Source of the DNA: Stentor coeruleus
Taxonomy: Eukaryota; Ciliophora; Heterotrichea; Heterotrichida; Stentoridae
Length of the DNA stretch: 41,590 nucleotides
Assembly (NCBI GenBank): GCA_001970955.1
Contig: MPUH01000653.1
Location: 1-41,590, forward strand
Direction: 5' to 3'
The notes under the pieces are model-generated. The model was not told where the DNA came from and searched no databases. It saw only the letters and a program-made list of their open reading frames with translations. Below, piece by piece: positions 16,538 to 25,767 of the stretch. Within the stretch, counting starts at the first letter, position 1, and each line of letters starts with the position of its first letter. The position numbers and the translations under genes were made by a program.

Positions 16538-18571
16538 TTAAATAACGTGAATTCCAGCATTAAGTAAAGAGGTTTTAAAGAGCTTGCTAGCTTCTTCAAT
16601 AATATTCCTAACACTATCACTCTCTATAGTTACGATCTTAATAACACTATGTACCTCTTTCCAAAAAATCCACGCTTTTTCTAAGTCCCCTTCAATATCA
16701 AGTATTTGTGGCATCTCCTTCTTTAAATCCTGTACGCTTTTACCTTCAAGCAGTTTTTTAACTTGTATGCCAACTGCAACATTTTTCAAAGGTAAAATAT
16801 GCGCATATGATATAAGCGATGTTATAGTTTCACGAGTAATCTCAATACGCCCATTAATAAAATCTTCTAATAAATAAACTTCAGCTAGAAATTGAACTAT
16901 TTTTACCATATGTCTTAGAAGTGAATAAAATTGAGCAAGATCATGGTCAACTGGAGCAGTCCAAAGTTCTCCATTAAGACTAGGCTGAATAAAACATGAT
17001 ACTCTAGAAATAATCCTAATATAATCCGAACTATCAGGGGAAATTTTCTTTAAAACATTTTCTGGTAAATAAATACTATTCATAGGTTTCCAGTCTAAAA
17101 GTCCTAATTTAAGTAATTCAAGTACAAGAAAAATTTCATTCTGAAACTCAGGTTTAACTAAAGTTAGAACTCTTGCAAATAATGTTGGGAAACCTTGTGG
17201 GGAAATAAAGCCAAAATTTTCTAATACCCTCATGTGGATTTTTATTTTCAACAAGTCGTTTTTAAGTTCGATTTTGTTTTCACTTGGTTTTTTTAACTCA
17301 TCAAGTATTTGTCGTTGGTTTCTCCACATGTCAATATGAGCAGAAGCACATGATTGTAAATCGATATTAGAAATTTTACAGACTTTGTTTTCATCTAATA
17401 AATTCTCAAGGAAAGGCTCCCAGTTAATTTCTTTTACTGTCTCAAAATCAAGTTGAAAAGGCTGGATTTCATCGTACCAGTAGTAGACTTTAACACCTTT
17501 AAGGCTTAGAGGTTGGTTTTCATCAAAATTTCGGTTTATGATGCTGTATATTTTTCTCATTAAAGGTTTGTATTTGTGAACTAGGGTTCTGTATTTTAGA
17601 GAGTCTGATATTGGAGGTATCATTACTTCAACTCTTTTGATGTAAGAAGTTAATAAATCTGATGAAAAACCTATAAGACACATTGAACAATAGAATTTTT
17701 CTGCACATCTCGCTGGCATCATACTAGAAATAGTCGGATTCGGTTTAAAATTCACTTTAGTTTGATCTGAGCACAAATAAAACTGTGAGTCAATCAAACT
17801 ACAAGCATTTTCAATCTGTTGGCATTTCCCATCATCTGCAATAAGGTTTTTCAGATCTTTAGTCTTCAGCCCTTGAAGCAACTCAACTGCAGACATCTTG
17901 ATAAACTTCTGTCCTAGCCAAAAACCTCTTGCAATAAGGCACTCCGTGTATTTTTTACTAGTAATTTCCATGATCTTAAGCATTTGATTGACATTTACGC
18001 TTTTATAAATCCCAGTCTCATATTCTAGAGATGTAATAATTTTAGTAATTCCAAAACAAGCCAAATCCAAACCCCCAACAACTCCTCTAACCACTTTGTC
18101 TAGATAAGAAATTTGAAATCCGCAATGTCCAGGACATTTCATGACTTCTCCACCTTCATTTCTAATAATTTCTAGGATTTCTCTATAGTTTTCTAGATTT
18201 AGTACATCCTGCTTCACTAGGAGTTTTTCAATTTCTACCTGGTTGCCTTTTGAAAACTCTTCCCATAGTCTTTTAGATTTTTTGCACTTTTTGGCTATGA
18301 TCGCTGTTTCAGGTCTTAGAGATATTCCGTTAAAGAAAAAAACAGGTGTTATTTGCCATTCTTTGAGTTTCCTTATATGGTAAGAAAGGTGTGTTTTAAG
18401 GGTAAAATTAGTCCCTCCAAGTACTTGAGAGTAAAAATCATCTTGAAGAATTTCACTAATAAATGCTTCACCATCAATGGCCAATAAAGGCTCGAGCTCA
18501 TGCAAAGAACCTGTTTGAAGGATTTTCAGCTCTTCGTCTAAGTAATCCAGTAGTTCTTTTCGGAGCTCCAT
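16538..18571 (-). CDS. MKT1-like protein (inactive XPG/FEN-type nuclease fold)
   Basis: The 677-residue product resembles yeast Mkt1 in order and length. The N-terminal XPG-N-like region has LLAIDGEAFISEILQDDFYS (28-47) and PVFFFNGISL (75-84). An XPG-I-like region with YREILEIIRNEGGEVMKCPG follows, where the last part of the family's AYQ block is replaced by GHCGFQISYL, then the GGLDLACFG and NQMLKIMEI segments, and then a long helical C-terminal domain typical of Mkt1 (about 330-677). Active FEN nucleases have a cluster of acidic residues, and Mkt1 proteins lack part of it; here too several seem absent. In yeast and trypanosomes Mkt1 works with Pbp1/ataxin-2 in post-transcriptional control of mRNAs in the cytoplasm. 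The role here is inferred from the family. The upstream neighbour PIGO is on the same strand, 33 nt away. Confidence 0.78.
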   Translation of the reverse strand: MELRKELLDYLDEELKILQTGSLHELEPLLAIDGEAFISEILQDDFYSQVLGGTNFTLKTHLSYHIRKLKEWQITPVFFFNGISLRPETAIIAKKCKKSKRLWEEFSKGNQVEIEKLLVKQDVLNLENYREILEIIRNEGGEVMKCPGHCGFQISYLDKVVRGVVGGLDLACFGITKIITSLEYETGIYKSVNVNQMLKIMEITSKKYTECLIARGFWLGQKFIKMSAVELLQGLKTKDLKNLIADDGKCQQIENACSLIDSQFYLCSDQTKVNFKPNPTISSMMPARCAEKFYCSMCLIGFSSDLLTSYIKRVEVMIPPISDSLKYRTLVHKYKPLMRKIYSIINRNFDENQPLSLKGVKVYYWYDEIQPFQLDFETVKEINWEPFLENLLDENKVCKISNIDLQSCASAHIDMWRNQRQILDELKKPSENKIELKNDLLKIKIHMRVLENFGFISPQGFPTLFARVLTLVKPEFQNEIFLVLELLKLGLLDWKPMNSIYLPENVLKKISPDSSDYIRIISRVSCFIQPSLNGELWTAPVDHDLAQFYSLLRHMVKIVQFLAEVYLLEDFINGRIEITRETITSLISYAHILPLKNVAVGIQVKKLLEGKSVQDLKKEMPQILDIEGDLEKAWIFWKEVHSVIKIVTIESDSVRNIIEEASKLFKTSLLNAGIHVI

Positions 18572-18604
18572 TTATAAATATCTAATTAAAATTATCTTCT
18601 TTTC

Positions 18605-20941
18605 CTAAGTACTGCCTTTATCTTTTTCCCGCTTTAAAGTTATAAGGAAAATGCAAATCATCCAAGTTGCTCCAAAGATTATAACTTCAAACAAGTATTT
18701 AGGGGCAAATATTGCCCAAACTCGTAAATGTCTTCGGTTAATTAAAGTGTTTAATACTGAGCATGACATTGAAACTAAAAAACCAATCATCGCGTATTGA
18801 ATTGCTTTATTTCTATTGTGTAGTTTATTGGCAAAGAGAAGAAGAAAATAGCTTGCTAGTGTATTGAGTGTTAAAAGTATTGTTGCGATTATTAGGTTGT
18901 ATTCATCAAAACCAATGAAGGATGATGAGATTATTAGAGACTGAATATTATAATGATGTCCTGTTGCATAAAAATACTGCATACAGCTGAAACATAAAAA
19001 AACCCCAAATACGCTACTTTGTGTGATAACTTTACTACCTGCATGCATCTGTATCAAGGCACAAAGAAAGATTATCGGACTACTAGACCCACTTAAAATA
19101 ATAAAAACAGGGACAAAATTCCACCTTGTCTTCTGAATAAAAGGTGATAGCAGAGTTAACAAATACACAATTTTTGGTATAACTTGTATTGTACCCTCAA
19201 AAACATTCCAGTAAATCCAAACAAGTGCAAGACTAATCTTACTCAAAGGTTTAGCAAAATAAATAATCATTGCTAAAGGAATATGCGATAAAAATATATC
19301 ATTATACAGCAAATTCCCTGAAGTTTTCTCTTCGGTCATAGTATTTATATCAATAACCGCAGAAATCCTAATACAAATTGAGCATATGAACAGTTCATAT
19401 GACATTTTCTTTAAATAAACATAAGCAAGTAGGCCTTGTAGAAGAAAACGTACAGTCTGATCACCTTTTACAATATAACTATCAGAAAACAATGAGTACC
19501 CATAAACACAATAAATTGCAAAAACAAAACCAAGTCCATCATCAAAAGTCCATCTAAACACCCTTTTCACTGTACAACCCAACCAGAAAACCCCAGACAC
19601 AGCAGGAGATATGAAAACCAACAAAAAAGAAACCAAAATATTCCAACCAATTCCTGTAAAATCCACATAGAAAAGCATTGAAAATATCACAGCTATTGTT
19701 ATAACCACAACAGCAAAAGCTCCAATAACCATATTCCAAGTATCAAAATTAACCCAAATATCCCTACACATTTCCCCAGCTCTTTGAATAAACTGAGCAT
19801 TTTTTTCCCTATCAATTTTCCCTTCATTAAAATCTTTTTCTATTGCGAAATAATAACTTTGTATTGTTTCATATACAGAATCAGGGAGTTTTTTTATATT
19901 CCGATCATATAAACTAAGATATGTACTTATTTGTTGAGCATTTATAAAACTGCTTATGTCTATAGCTGAATAGTTTAAAAATAATTCTGGGATTATAGTT
20001 CCAAGATTATTTAAAGGGATTGCTGAACCTAAAAGTAAAGATATTGTTGGGACTATGTCAATTTGTGAAATACTTATTCGACGTTTGGAGGTTGGTAAAG
20101 CAAAAGGTTTTTTAGAATATGCGAAAAGTACGGAACTAACTTCTTCTGCAGTTGCCCCGCCGTGGTTGCCACTTTCTGACATGCCGTGGTCGCCAAAAAC
20201 CAGAAGTAACGTGCTTTCAGTCATGTTTTGAACTAATTCTCCTATAAAATCATTAACTTCTAAGAGTTTTCTAGACATTTCTGGATGATTTGCGTCATAT
20301 CTATGTCCTACATGGTCTACACCAAGCATATGCCCAATCATAATGTTCCAATCTTTATCCATTTCTTCTCTAAAATATTTTCTTACCCCTGCATCAACAG
20401 TATCTAAATCACGGACATTATGAGGATTATAAGGATATGTTCTAATAAAACTGTTTGGTAAAAGCTCAATCCATACTGTGTCTCCTACAAAAATACTAGT
20501 TTTATTAATTGCCGCAAGTTGGTATATAATATTGTCTTCTTGGATTTCATCAGATTGTATGTTATCTTTAAAGTCAATAAAAGTTGGCAAAGCTCCTGTT
20601 AAAATACTCTTGATCCTCAGATGTGTCATTGTAGGAGGATCAGATATGAAATTCATAATTACAGAATGTTCTGGCTGAGTTTCTAACAAATGCTTCACGT
20701 TTTTAAGTTTGTTTGTGTATACTTTTTCTTGATCAGAAGGGAAAACAAAGTCGTTCCTCAGTGCGTCGACCAACAAAATTATGATTTTTTCATACTGTGC
20801 TTGAGGCTGCAAAGGATGTCTTGTTGCTTTAATTTTGATCTCATATCTTGTAAGGAAAAATCCACTTGTGTATTCGTAAAGGCCAGCAAAAAGAAGTAAA
20901 AGGCTTACTATGAGATATAATGCATGTGTCAAGTTTCCCAT
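18605..20941 (-). CDS. PIGO: GPI ethanolamine-phosphate transferase 3 (PIGO)
   Basis: The 778-residue product starts with a membrane segment (7-28) and the PIGO signature GFFLTRYEI (27-35). It continues with an alkaline-phosphatase-superfamily luminal domain: VDALRNDFVFPS (58-69), SDPPTMTHLRIKSILTGALP (100-119, with the candidate nucleophile Thr104 or Thr106), TFIDFKDN, GVDHVGH (207-213) and GDHGMSESGNHGG (250-262). These hold the metal ligands. From about 405 to the end there are about ten more hydrophobic segments. The enzyme adds phosphoethanolamine to the third mannose of the GPI precursor in the ER, the bridge to protein. It is shorter than human PIGO, mainly in the C-terminal membrane part. 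The luminal details favour PIGO over PIGG or PIGN. The stop is TAG. Confidence 0.92.
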   Translation of the reverse strand: MGNLTHALYLIVSLLLLFAGLYEYTSGFFLTRYEIKIKATRHPLQPQAQYEKIIILLVDALRNDFVFPSDQEKVYTNKLKNVKHLLETQPEHSVIMNFISDPPTMTHLRIKSILTGALPTFIDFKDNIQSDEIQEDNIIYQLAAINKTSIFVGDTVWIELLPNSFIRTYPYNPHNVRDLDTVDAGVRKYFREEMDKDWNIMIGHMLGVDHVGHRYDANHPEMSRKLLEVNDFIGELVQNMTESTLLLVFGDHGMSESGNHGGATAEEVSSVLFAYSKKPFALPTSKRRISISQIDIVPTISLLLGSAIPLNNLGTIIPELFLNYSAIDISSFINAQQISTYLSLYDRNIKKLPDSVYETIQSYYFAIEKDFNEGKIDREKNAQFIQRAGEMCRDIWVNFDTWNMVIGAFAVVVITIAVIFSMLFYVDFTGIGWNILVSFLLVFISPAVSGVFWLGCTVKRVFRWTFDDGLGFVFAIYCVYGYSLFSDSYIVKGDQTVRFLLQGLLAYVYLKKMSYELFICSICIRISAVIDINTMTEEKTSGNLLYNDIFLSHIPLAMIIYFAKPLSKISLALVWIYWNVFEGTIQVIPKIVYLLTLLSPFIQKTRWNFVPVFIILSGSSSPIIFLCALIQMHAGSKVITQSSVFGVFLCFSCMQYFYATGHHYNIQSLIISSSFIGFDEYNLIIATILLTLNTLASYFLLLFANKLHNRNKAIQYAMIGFLVSMSCSVLNTLINRRHLRVWAIFAPKYLFEVIIFGATWMICIFLITLKREKDKGST

Positions 20942-21874
20942 TATTTATACTTAATAGATTTATATTATTGTATATATATTTAGTAATAGAATAATTTATT
21001 TCAAAGAATAGTCGCTAAAATATGGCAAATACAGATACAAAAACACAAAATTATGTTTATAATATGATTTTTTTTTAGTTGGGATATTAAAATCTGCATT
21101 AAAAATAAACTATTAAAAAAAAATACAGAGACTTTCGAGATATAGTAAGGAACCGTCCCTTGAACACAGCAGAAAAAGATGAGAAATTATTCAATTTGAT
21201 AAAAGAATTAATCAAATTGCTATCACTGATATAAAAAAAAATTACCAAAACTTTTGCTTATGATGCTTTGTTTGATGATATATTCATTCAGTAGCAGCTA
21301 TACGATGAATCTGCTTTTCCATTAGTTGAGCATACTTTACAAGGTTATAATACCATAATTTTTGCATATGGTCAAACTGGATGTGAGAAAATCTATACAA
21401 TGCTAGGCATTCTTAACAACTCTGAGCTATAAGATATAATCTCAAACTCCTTTACACATATTTTTAGCTATATTTTAGATCTTCTCCTGTAGCATATTCT
21501 AATAGATATTATAGAAGTTGGGATATTAAAAATCATAGATTGATACTTACGGATAAACCATTATTAAGAAATTATTTTTGAAGCCAATAGAATCATCAAA
21601 TATCCTTTATAATCCCTATCTTTTTAGTATTTCCACTTCTCCAGATATCTTAATCTTTATCCTTAACACATTTCATTAATCCTTCCACTCATCCACCATA
21701 ACTTCTTTTCTATCAAATCCAAACACAAATACCCACTCACCTTAACTTTTATCATAATTACAAACTTAATAAATAATCTAATTAAATTAATATCCATTCA
21801 TAGCAAGCCATATGTATTTTATATAAAAATAAGACACTTATGTCTCTTAATATGTTCACTTTTCTTATATATAT
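20942..21874. other. Intergenic region with a decayed kinesin fragment and a C-rich leader
   Basis: Apart from the kinesin remnant (21022-21543), the stretch holds no gene. From about 21600 to 21780 the plus strand is almost free of G (21661-21720: 21 C and 0 G), just upstream of the plus-strand kinase gene. The 16-nt string agttgggatattaaaa occurs both near 21077 and near 21516. Confidence 0.6.
21022..21543 (+). pseudogene. Decayed kinesin motor-domain fragment
   Basis: From 21142 one continuous frame of 133 codons keeps kinesin motor features: VRNRPLNTAEKD (canonical VRxRPLNxxE), TFAYDALFDDIF (F-x-YD-x-VF), a [14 protein letters not shown] strand and P-loop, and ISNSFTHIF (usually IIPRSFEHIF). 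The P-loop reads [11 protein letters not shown] instead of GQTGSGKTYTM, losing the Gly and Thr needed for ATP binding. The frame has four internal stops (TAA 21232, TAG 21292, TAA 21430, TAG 21490) and ends at a TGA at 21541. An ATG at 21022 may have been the start. The rest of the motor and the tail are absent. I read it as a pseudogene that lost function by point mutation, as there is no frameshift in the recognisable part. The stops are not flanked by a plausible 15-nt intron. Confidence 0.8.
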
Positions 21875-22912
21875 ATGAATAGAGGGAAAAAACTGATTCT
21901 TGAAAGTGTTTCAGATAATACCATGGAAGAAGATTCCCTATCAGTTGACGTGTAATAGTCACTCAGCTCATCAGATGCCCTTCGTTTTCATAAACTAGAT
22001 CTGGAAATCGGTAAAGAAGGTATAACAAACACGTCTACAGGAGTATCTCTAACCCTAGTACCAACAGAGATTGAATTTGGCCAAGTGATAGGCCAAGGTT
22101 CTTCTGGTGTGGTCTTTGCAGCTAGACACATTCCTTCTAACACTCTTATAGCAATAAAGTCCATCAATATTTACGAACGTGATAAACGTAAACAACTAGA
22201 AAATGATCTTAAAGCTTTAGATGAGTTTTCTAGTCCTTTTCTCGTTAAATACTATGGCGCATTTTTTGCTGATGGTGTAGTTAAAGTTGCTATGGAACTC
22301 ATGGATCTCGGGAGCACTAGAAGAGTTATCCAACTTTTGGCTGGCCGTCCTGAACCTGTGATGCCTGAAGCTGTGCTTTTCCGTTTTACTTACTCGATTC
22401 TTCAAGGTCTTTATTATTTACATAAAGAAAAACATATGGTTCATAGGGATATCAAACCTGATAACATATTGATAAACTCTAAAGGAGACTTAAAACTTTG
22501 CGACTTTGGCGTATGTCGCGAGCTTGCCAACTCAGCTGCTTTATGCAATACTTTTGTTGGAACTATGACGTATATGTCCCCAGAAAGGCTTTTTCGTAAT
22601 GCTTATGGCTACCCTGGGGATATTTGGAGTGTAGGGCTTATTGTCACTGAACTTATCCGAGGATTTTATCCATATCCAAAGCCAGGGAATTTCATAGAAA
22701 TGGTAGAAAACTTGCAGAATCTTCCACCACCTCAATTACCTAATAATGGTCTTTATAGCCCACAATTAGTTGATTTCATTAGTAGATGTTTAAATACCCA
22801 ACCTGATCAAAGAGCAACAGTTCAAGAACTCCTTGAGCATCCTTGGATACAATCAAATCAAGGAAATAATGTTAATATCATCGAGTGGTATCAAGACATT
22901 ATTAGAAAATAA
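21875..22912 (+). CDS. MAP kinase kinase (MEK/MKK family), two exons
   Basis: Exons 21875-21943 and 21959-22912 join to 340 residues. The kinase domain is complete: GQGSSGVV (68-75), IAIK with Lys90, HRDIKPDN (185-192), DFG (205-207), FVGTMTYMSPERL (222-234) and the DIWSVG motif. The activation loop reads S215-AALCN-T221, an S-x5-T spacing as in plant MKKs rather than the S-x3-S/T of animal MEKs. The GTMTYMSPERL block and overall fit place it with dual-specificity MAPKKs. The N-terminus (RGKKLILE) fits a basic-hydrophobic MAPK docking site. Without exon 1 there is no ATG in frame before the P-loop. Length is normal for a compact MKK. The MAPK it targets is unknown. Confidence 0.9.
21944..21958 (+). 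other. 15-nt intron in the MAPKK gene
   Basis: GTTGACGTGTAATAG, phase 0, with an in-frame TAA. It begins GTT rather than GTA and lacks an A at position 10 (the A is at 11), so it is the weakest match of the ten. A 9-nt GTGTAATAG excision would also keep the frame, but 15 nt fits the pattern of the window. Confidence 0.75.
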
Positions 22913-23041
22913 TCATGAATATAATAAATATGGTGATGATTAATTTAAGTCTGTTATGATGACACAATTCCTCGTTTCTGATATTTTATATAAAATATTA
23001 AGTTTTTTGAACTTTTAAGATACTTGATTAGGTAAATAATT

Positions 23042-23830
23042 ATGGCTTTCTTTAGGTCTAAAGAAGATGCTTTGGAGGAAAGAGGTAAGCTTTAGGAAGA
23101 GATGCTTAGAATACAAAGAAGGGTATTTAATATGGAAATTAGAAGTGATAAAGGAGAATTTAGGGCACAAACAAGTAATGATTTTTATGCTAAAGCTAGG
23201 ATTTTTCAAGAGTTTGTCAATGTGGATTGGAGATTGTTGGGGACTTTAAGGATGAATACGCTTAATGAAAGTGAGCTTTCTTTAAGAGCAAATTGTAATG
23301 ATTTGCCTAATACTAGTGTTAAAGCTACAGTTATGGATAAAAATTGGAAATTAGCTTCTAAGTTTAAGGATTCAGAAAATTTGTTGGCTTTTGCTGTGAA
23401 AAATGGGCCTTTTTATAGGGTTCGCTTTGCTAGGAGAATAGAACAGGTAGAAGGTGAGGTTAAGGCTAGTTTTGATCCTGTGGCTTATAAGCTGAAATCC
23501 ATTTCGCTGATGCTATTTCATAGGGGGATTGTAGATATTTCAGCTAAAAATAAAGTCGTAAAATCTGATCAAAACACAATGAAAACCTTATCTTTAAATA
23601 TATACAAAGAGTTCAAAAACCTTAAAATTGCTGGACAAGCTACAGTTATTAATGAAGATTACAACTGGATTCTGAGCTTTCGTAAATATTTCGCCCAATC
23701 ATATTTGACAGCAAGTTTCGCTCGTCATAACAATTTCTCTTTAAACTATGTTTATCAAATGACTTCAGCTCTTCAATTAGGATGCGCATTCAATAAAAAC
23801 CTCTCGTTTTCCTTAAAACTTACTCTTTAA
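23042..23830 (+). CDS. Putative mitochondrial outer-membrane beta-barrel protein, two exons
   Basis: Exon 1 (23042-23084) and exon 2 (23100-23830) join to 257 residues starting MAFFRSKEDALEER. From about residue 25 on the chain is a series of short alternating polar/hydrophobic strands of about 10 residues with tight turns (e.g. VFNMEIRSD, GEFRAQTSND, ELSLRANCND, SVKATVMDKN, FYRVRFARRI, GEVKASFDP, SYLTASFARH, LQLGCAFNKN), and it ends in LSFSLKLTL, a typical last barrel strand with a C-terminal hydrophobic residue. There is no signal peptide or long hydrophobic helix, as expected for VDAC/Tom40-type barrels inserted from the cytosol. I cannot place it in VDAC or Tom40 by motif. A soluble beta-rich protein is the alternative. 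Confidence 0.5.
23085..23099 (+). other. 15-nt intron in the putative beta-barrel gene
   Basis: GTAAGCTTTAGGAAG, phase 1. Retention puts a TAG in frame. Without removal the ATG at 23042 leads to only a short peptide. Confidence 0.8.
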
Positions 23831-24356
23831 CTAATTTTTTAGCCTTTAAAAATACTGAGATTTTTAGTGGATCACATGAATCAATACTGATAATTTCAAA
23901 GCTTATAAGCAAAATCAATGCCGATAATTTCTAAGTTTGTGTGTAAAATTTCTAGAGNAAGCAAAATCAATGCCGATAATTTCTAAGTTTGTGTGTAAAA
24001 TTTCTAGAGTAAAGTTGTGAAAATACTTTTTGGAGCTTAAGCTTTTGATTGAAGAGTGTAATTTTATTATGCCTGATAGCCGCTACACAATTTTAAAAGT
24101 TTTATTATGTAAGTTTATAGGAAATAATTTTTTAGTGAAAGAAAAGAATTTTTTTTATAGTAAAATATAGTATTATTTAGAGATTTAATGATTTTTTGAT
24201 AGATAGAAATGCTGATTTTATATAAATTATTACAAAAAACATAAATTTTAATGCTATTCTATAGAAGATTTTCGCATTTTTTAAATATAATTTTTTAATA
24301 ATCTTGCATGCACCTATCAGAGAACAGGGAAAATAAGCCAAGTTAAAAAATAAATT
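23831..24356. other. Non-coding AT-rich region with an assembly joint
   Basis: No gene is visible. It contains the second single-N joint (23907-24009) and is otherwise plain AT-rich sequence. Confidence 0.6.
23907..24009. other. Assembly joint: N at 23958 between two identical 51-nt copies
   Basis: The 51 nt at 23907-23957 recur at 23959-24009 with a single N between them. The cause is probably two contig ends placed together without merging their overlap. Confidence 0.92.
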
Positions 24357-24638
24357 GGCAAAGCTTTAGCTCTTTTCAGCCAGGTTTCCGACACTGAAAA
24401 AATAGCAGCCCTTCTAAACAACAAATCAATCTTTACTGAATTAGATAAAAGCATCAGAAAATGCCTTTAAAATAATTTACCTTATATCAAAAATTCCTTA
24501 TCTAAGCGAATACCTCAAAAAACTCTTCAGCCTATCTTGTTTCAAATATATAACCGAAAAAAAAGACTCAATGACCTTCAAAAAACTATTAAATATTACA
24601 AAAAGCAGTGGTCACCCTCTAAAAACTCCTCAGCTTAG
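24357..24638 (+). pseudogene. Broken helical reading frame, unknown family
   Basis: One frame runs 93 codons with a single internal TAA at 24468-24470 and codon-like content: GKALALFSQVSDTEKIAALL before the stop, and IPQKTLQPILFQIYNRKK after it. It has no ATG at its start and degrades into frameshifts after 24638 (LENIIDETQINV appears in another frame). I see no known domain. It may belong with the broken frames at 24871-25367 and 25506-25703. Confidence 0.35.
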
Positions 24639-24870
24639 AAAACATAATCGACGAAACCCAAATCAATGTATAAATCCTGAAGAAATCTTAAAATCCTAAC
24701 CCAAATTTCAATCTATATAGCATCTTTAAAATCAAAAGCACTTATAAACAGACTTAATAACCTAAGATATCAAACGCAATTAGAATATAATATTTATGCA
24801 TATAATCAAAATCGAAGGGCAAGTCACAGTTTTCAAATACCCAAAACCTTAATTTATAATAAATGATTGT

Positions 24871-25367
24871 ATGAAATATAGAAAAGAGATTGAGAGAATT
24901 ATTGGAAGACTTCCTGCACTTGATAAAATAATTAAAGACTTTGACAGGAATTTACCCTCTGAACTCAGGTTGAAAAGCTTTAAAATATCTCTGCAGAGAG
25001 ATATAAGGATTTTATCTTCGAAAAGTAAAAATGTTAAAAACTCGCAGTTTTCCCAATATAATTTTCCATCAACTGTGCTTGAAATCTTGAATCAGTAAGC
25101 AATTTCCTTGCCCAACTTACTGTTGAAAAAGGCATAAAAGAGCTGAAAAAAATTGTAGAAAAAACTTTGTCCTTCAATAATAACTATGCTTATAATAGAA
25201 AAGGTACCATTTTTGAAAACTCATCGTCTATTGAAATCCTTCCTATTATTGAGATATTACCAATAAAAAATGCTATTGAAGTTTGTCTAAAAAAGATGAT
25301 ATTTAAACTATATCTAAAAAAGATACTATTGAGTAGCATAGTGGCAATTAGATTTATAATTCAATAA
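24871..25367 (+). pseudogene. Frameshifted reading frame, unknown family
   Basis: An ATG-initiated frame of 75 codons (MKYRKEIERIIGRLPALDKI…) stops at TAA 25096-25098. Reading continues well in the next frame from 25095 (SNFLAQLTVEKGIKELKKIV…) to a TAA at 25365-25367. The two pieces have matching helical, Lys-rich character. A 15-nt GT...AG intron cannot join them. I take this as a decayed gene, though a short real gene of 75 residues is possible. Confidence 0.35.
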
Positions 25368-25436
25368 CACATGAAGAAACAGATATAAAAATACAAGTAG
25401 CATTTAAAAGTAAGAATACAGAAAAAAATTGCCAAT

Positions 25437-25458
25437 AAAATTATCATGTGATAATTTT
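25437..25458. repeat. 22-nt inverted repeat (10-bp arms)
   Basis: The arms aaaattatca and tgataatttt are perfect inverse complements, separated by tg. It could extrude as a hairpin. No companion copy was noticed nearby, and no function can be assigned. Confidence 0.7.
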
Positions 25459-25505
25459 TTGGGAGTGTAGGAAAATCAAAGACTGTTGTTTTTTAGGAAT
25501 TGTAG

Positions 25506-25703
25506 CTAAGTAAACCAAAAAATGCTTGCTTTGTTTTGGATCTTGAGAGCTTAAGTAGGTATTTTAAAGCGAAATTTTGCGTTGAAAATCAAATAAATGT
25601 TGATAAGATTGTAGGAAGTATCGAGTTAACTGAAGAAAGGAAATTATTTTTGATTGAAGGTGAGAAGCAGATACGCTTTAAAAATATTATTTCAAATGAT
25701 TAA
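25506..25703 (+). pseudogene. Short open fragment, probably part of a decayed gene
   Basis: A 65-codon frame without ATG reads LSKPKNACFVLDLESLSRYF, then KFCVENQINVDKIVGSI, and ends at TAA 25701-25703. Upstream, the same frame has two stops but still reads KSKTVVF. The composition looks coding. The family is unknown. It lies convergent to, and 64 nt from, the HSF-like gene. Confidence 0.3.
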
Positions 25704-25767
25704 GAGAAACAATTAAAAATAGTTCTTAAAAAAAGATGAAATTTTATCAAATAATAAAAAGAATTCA

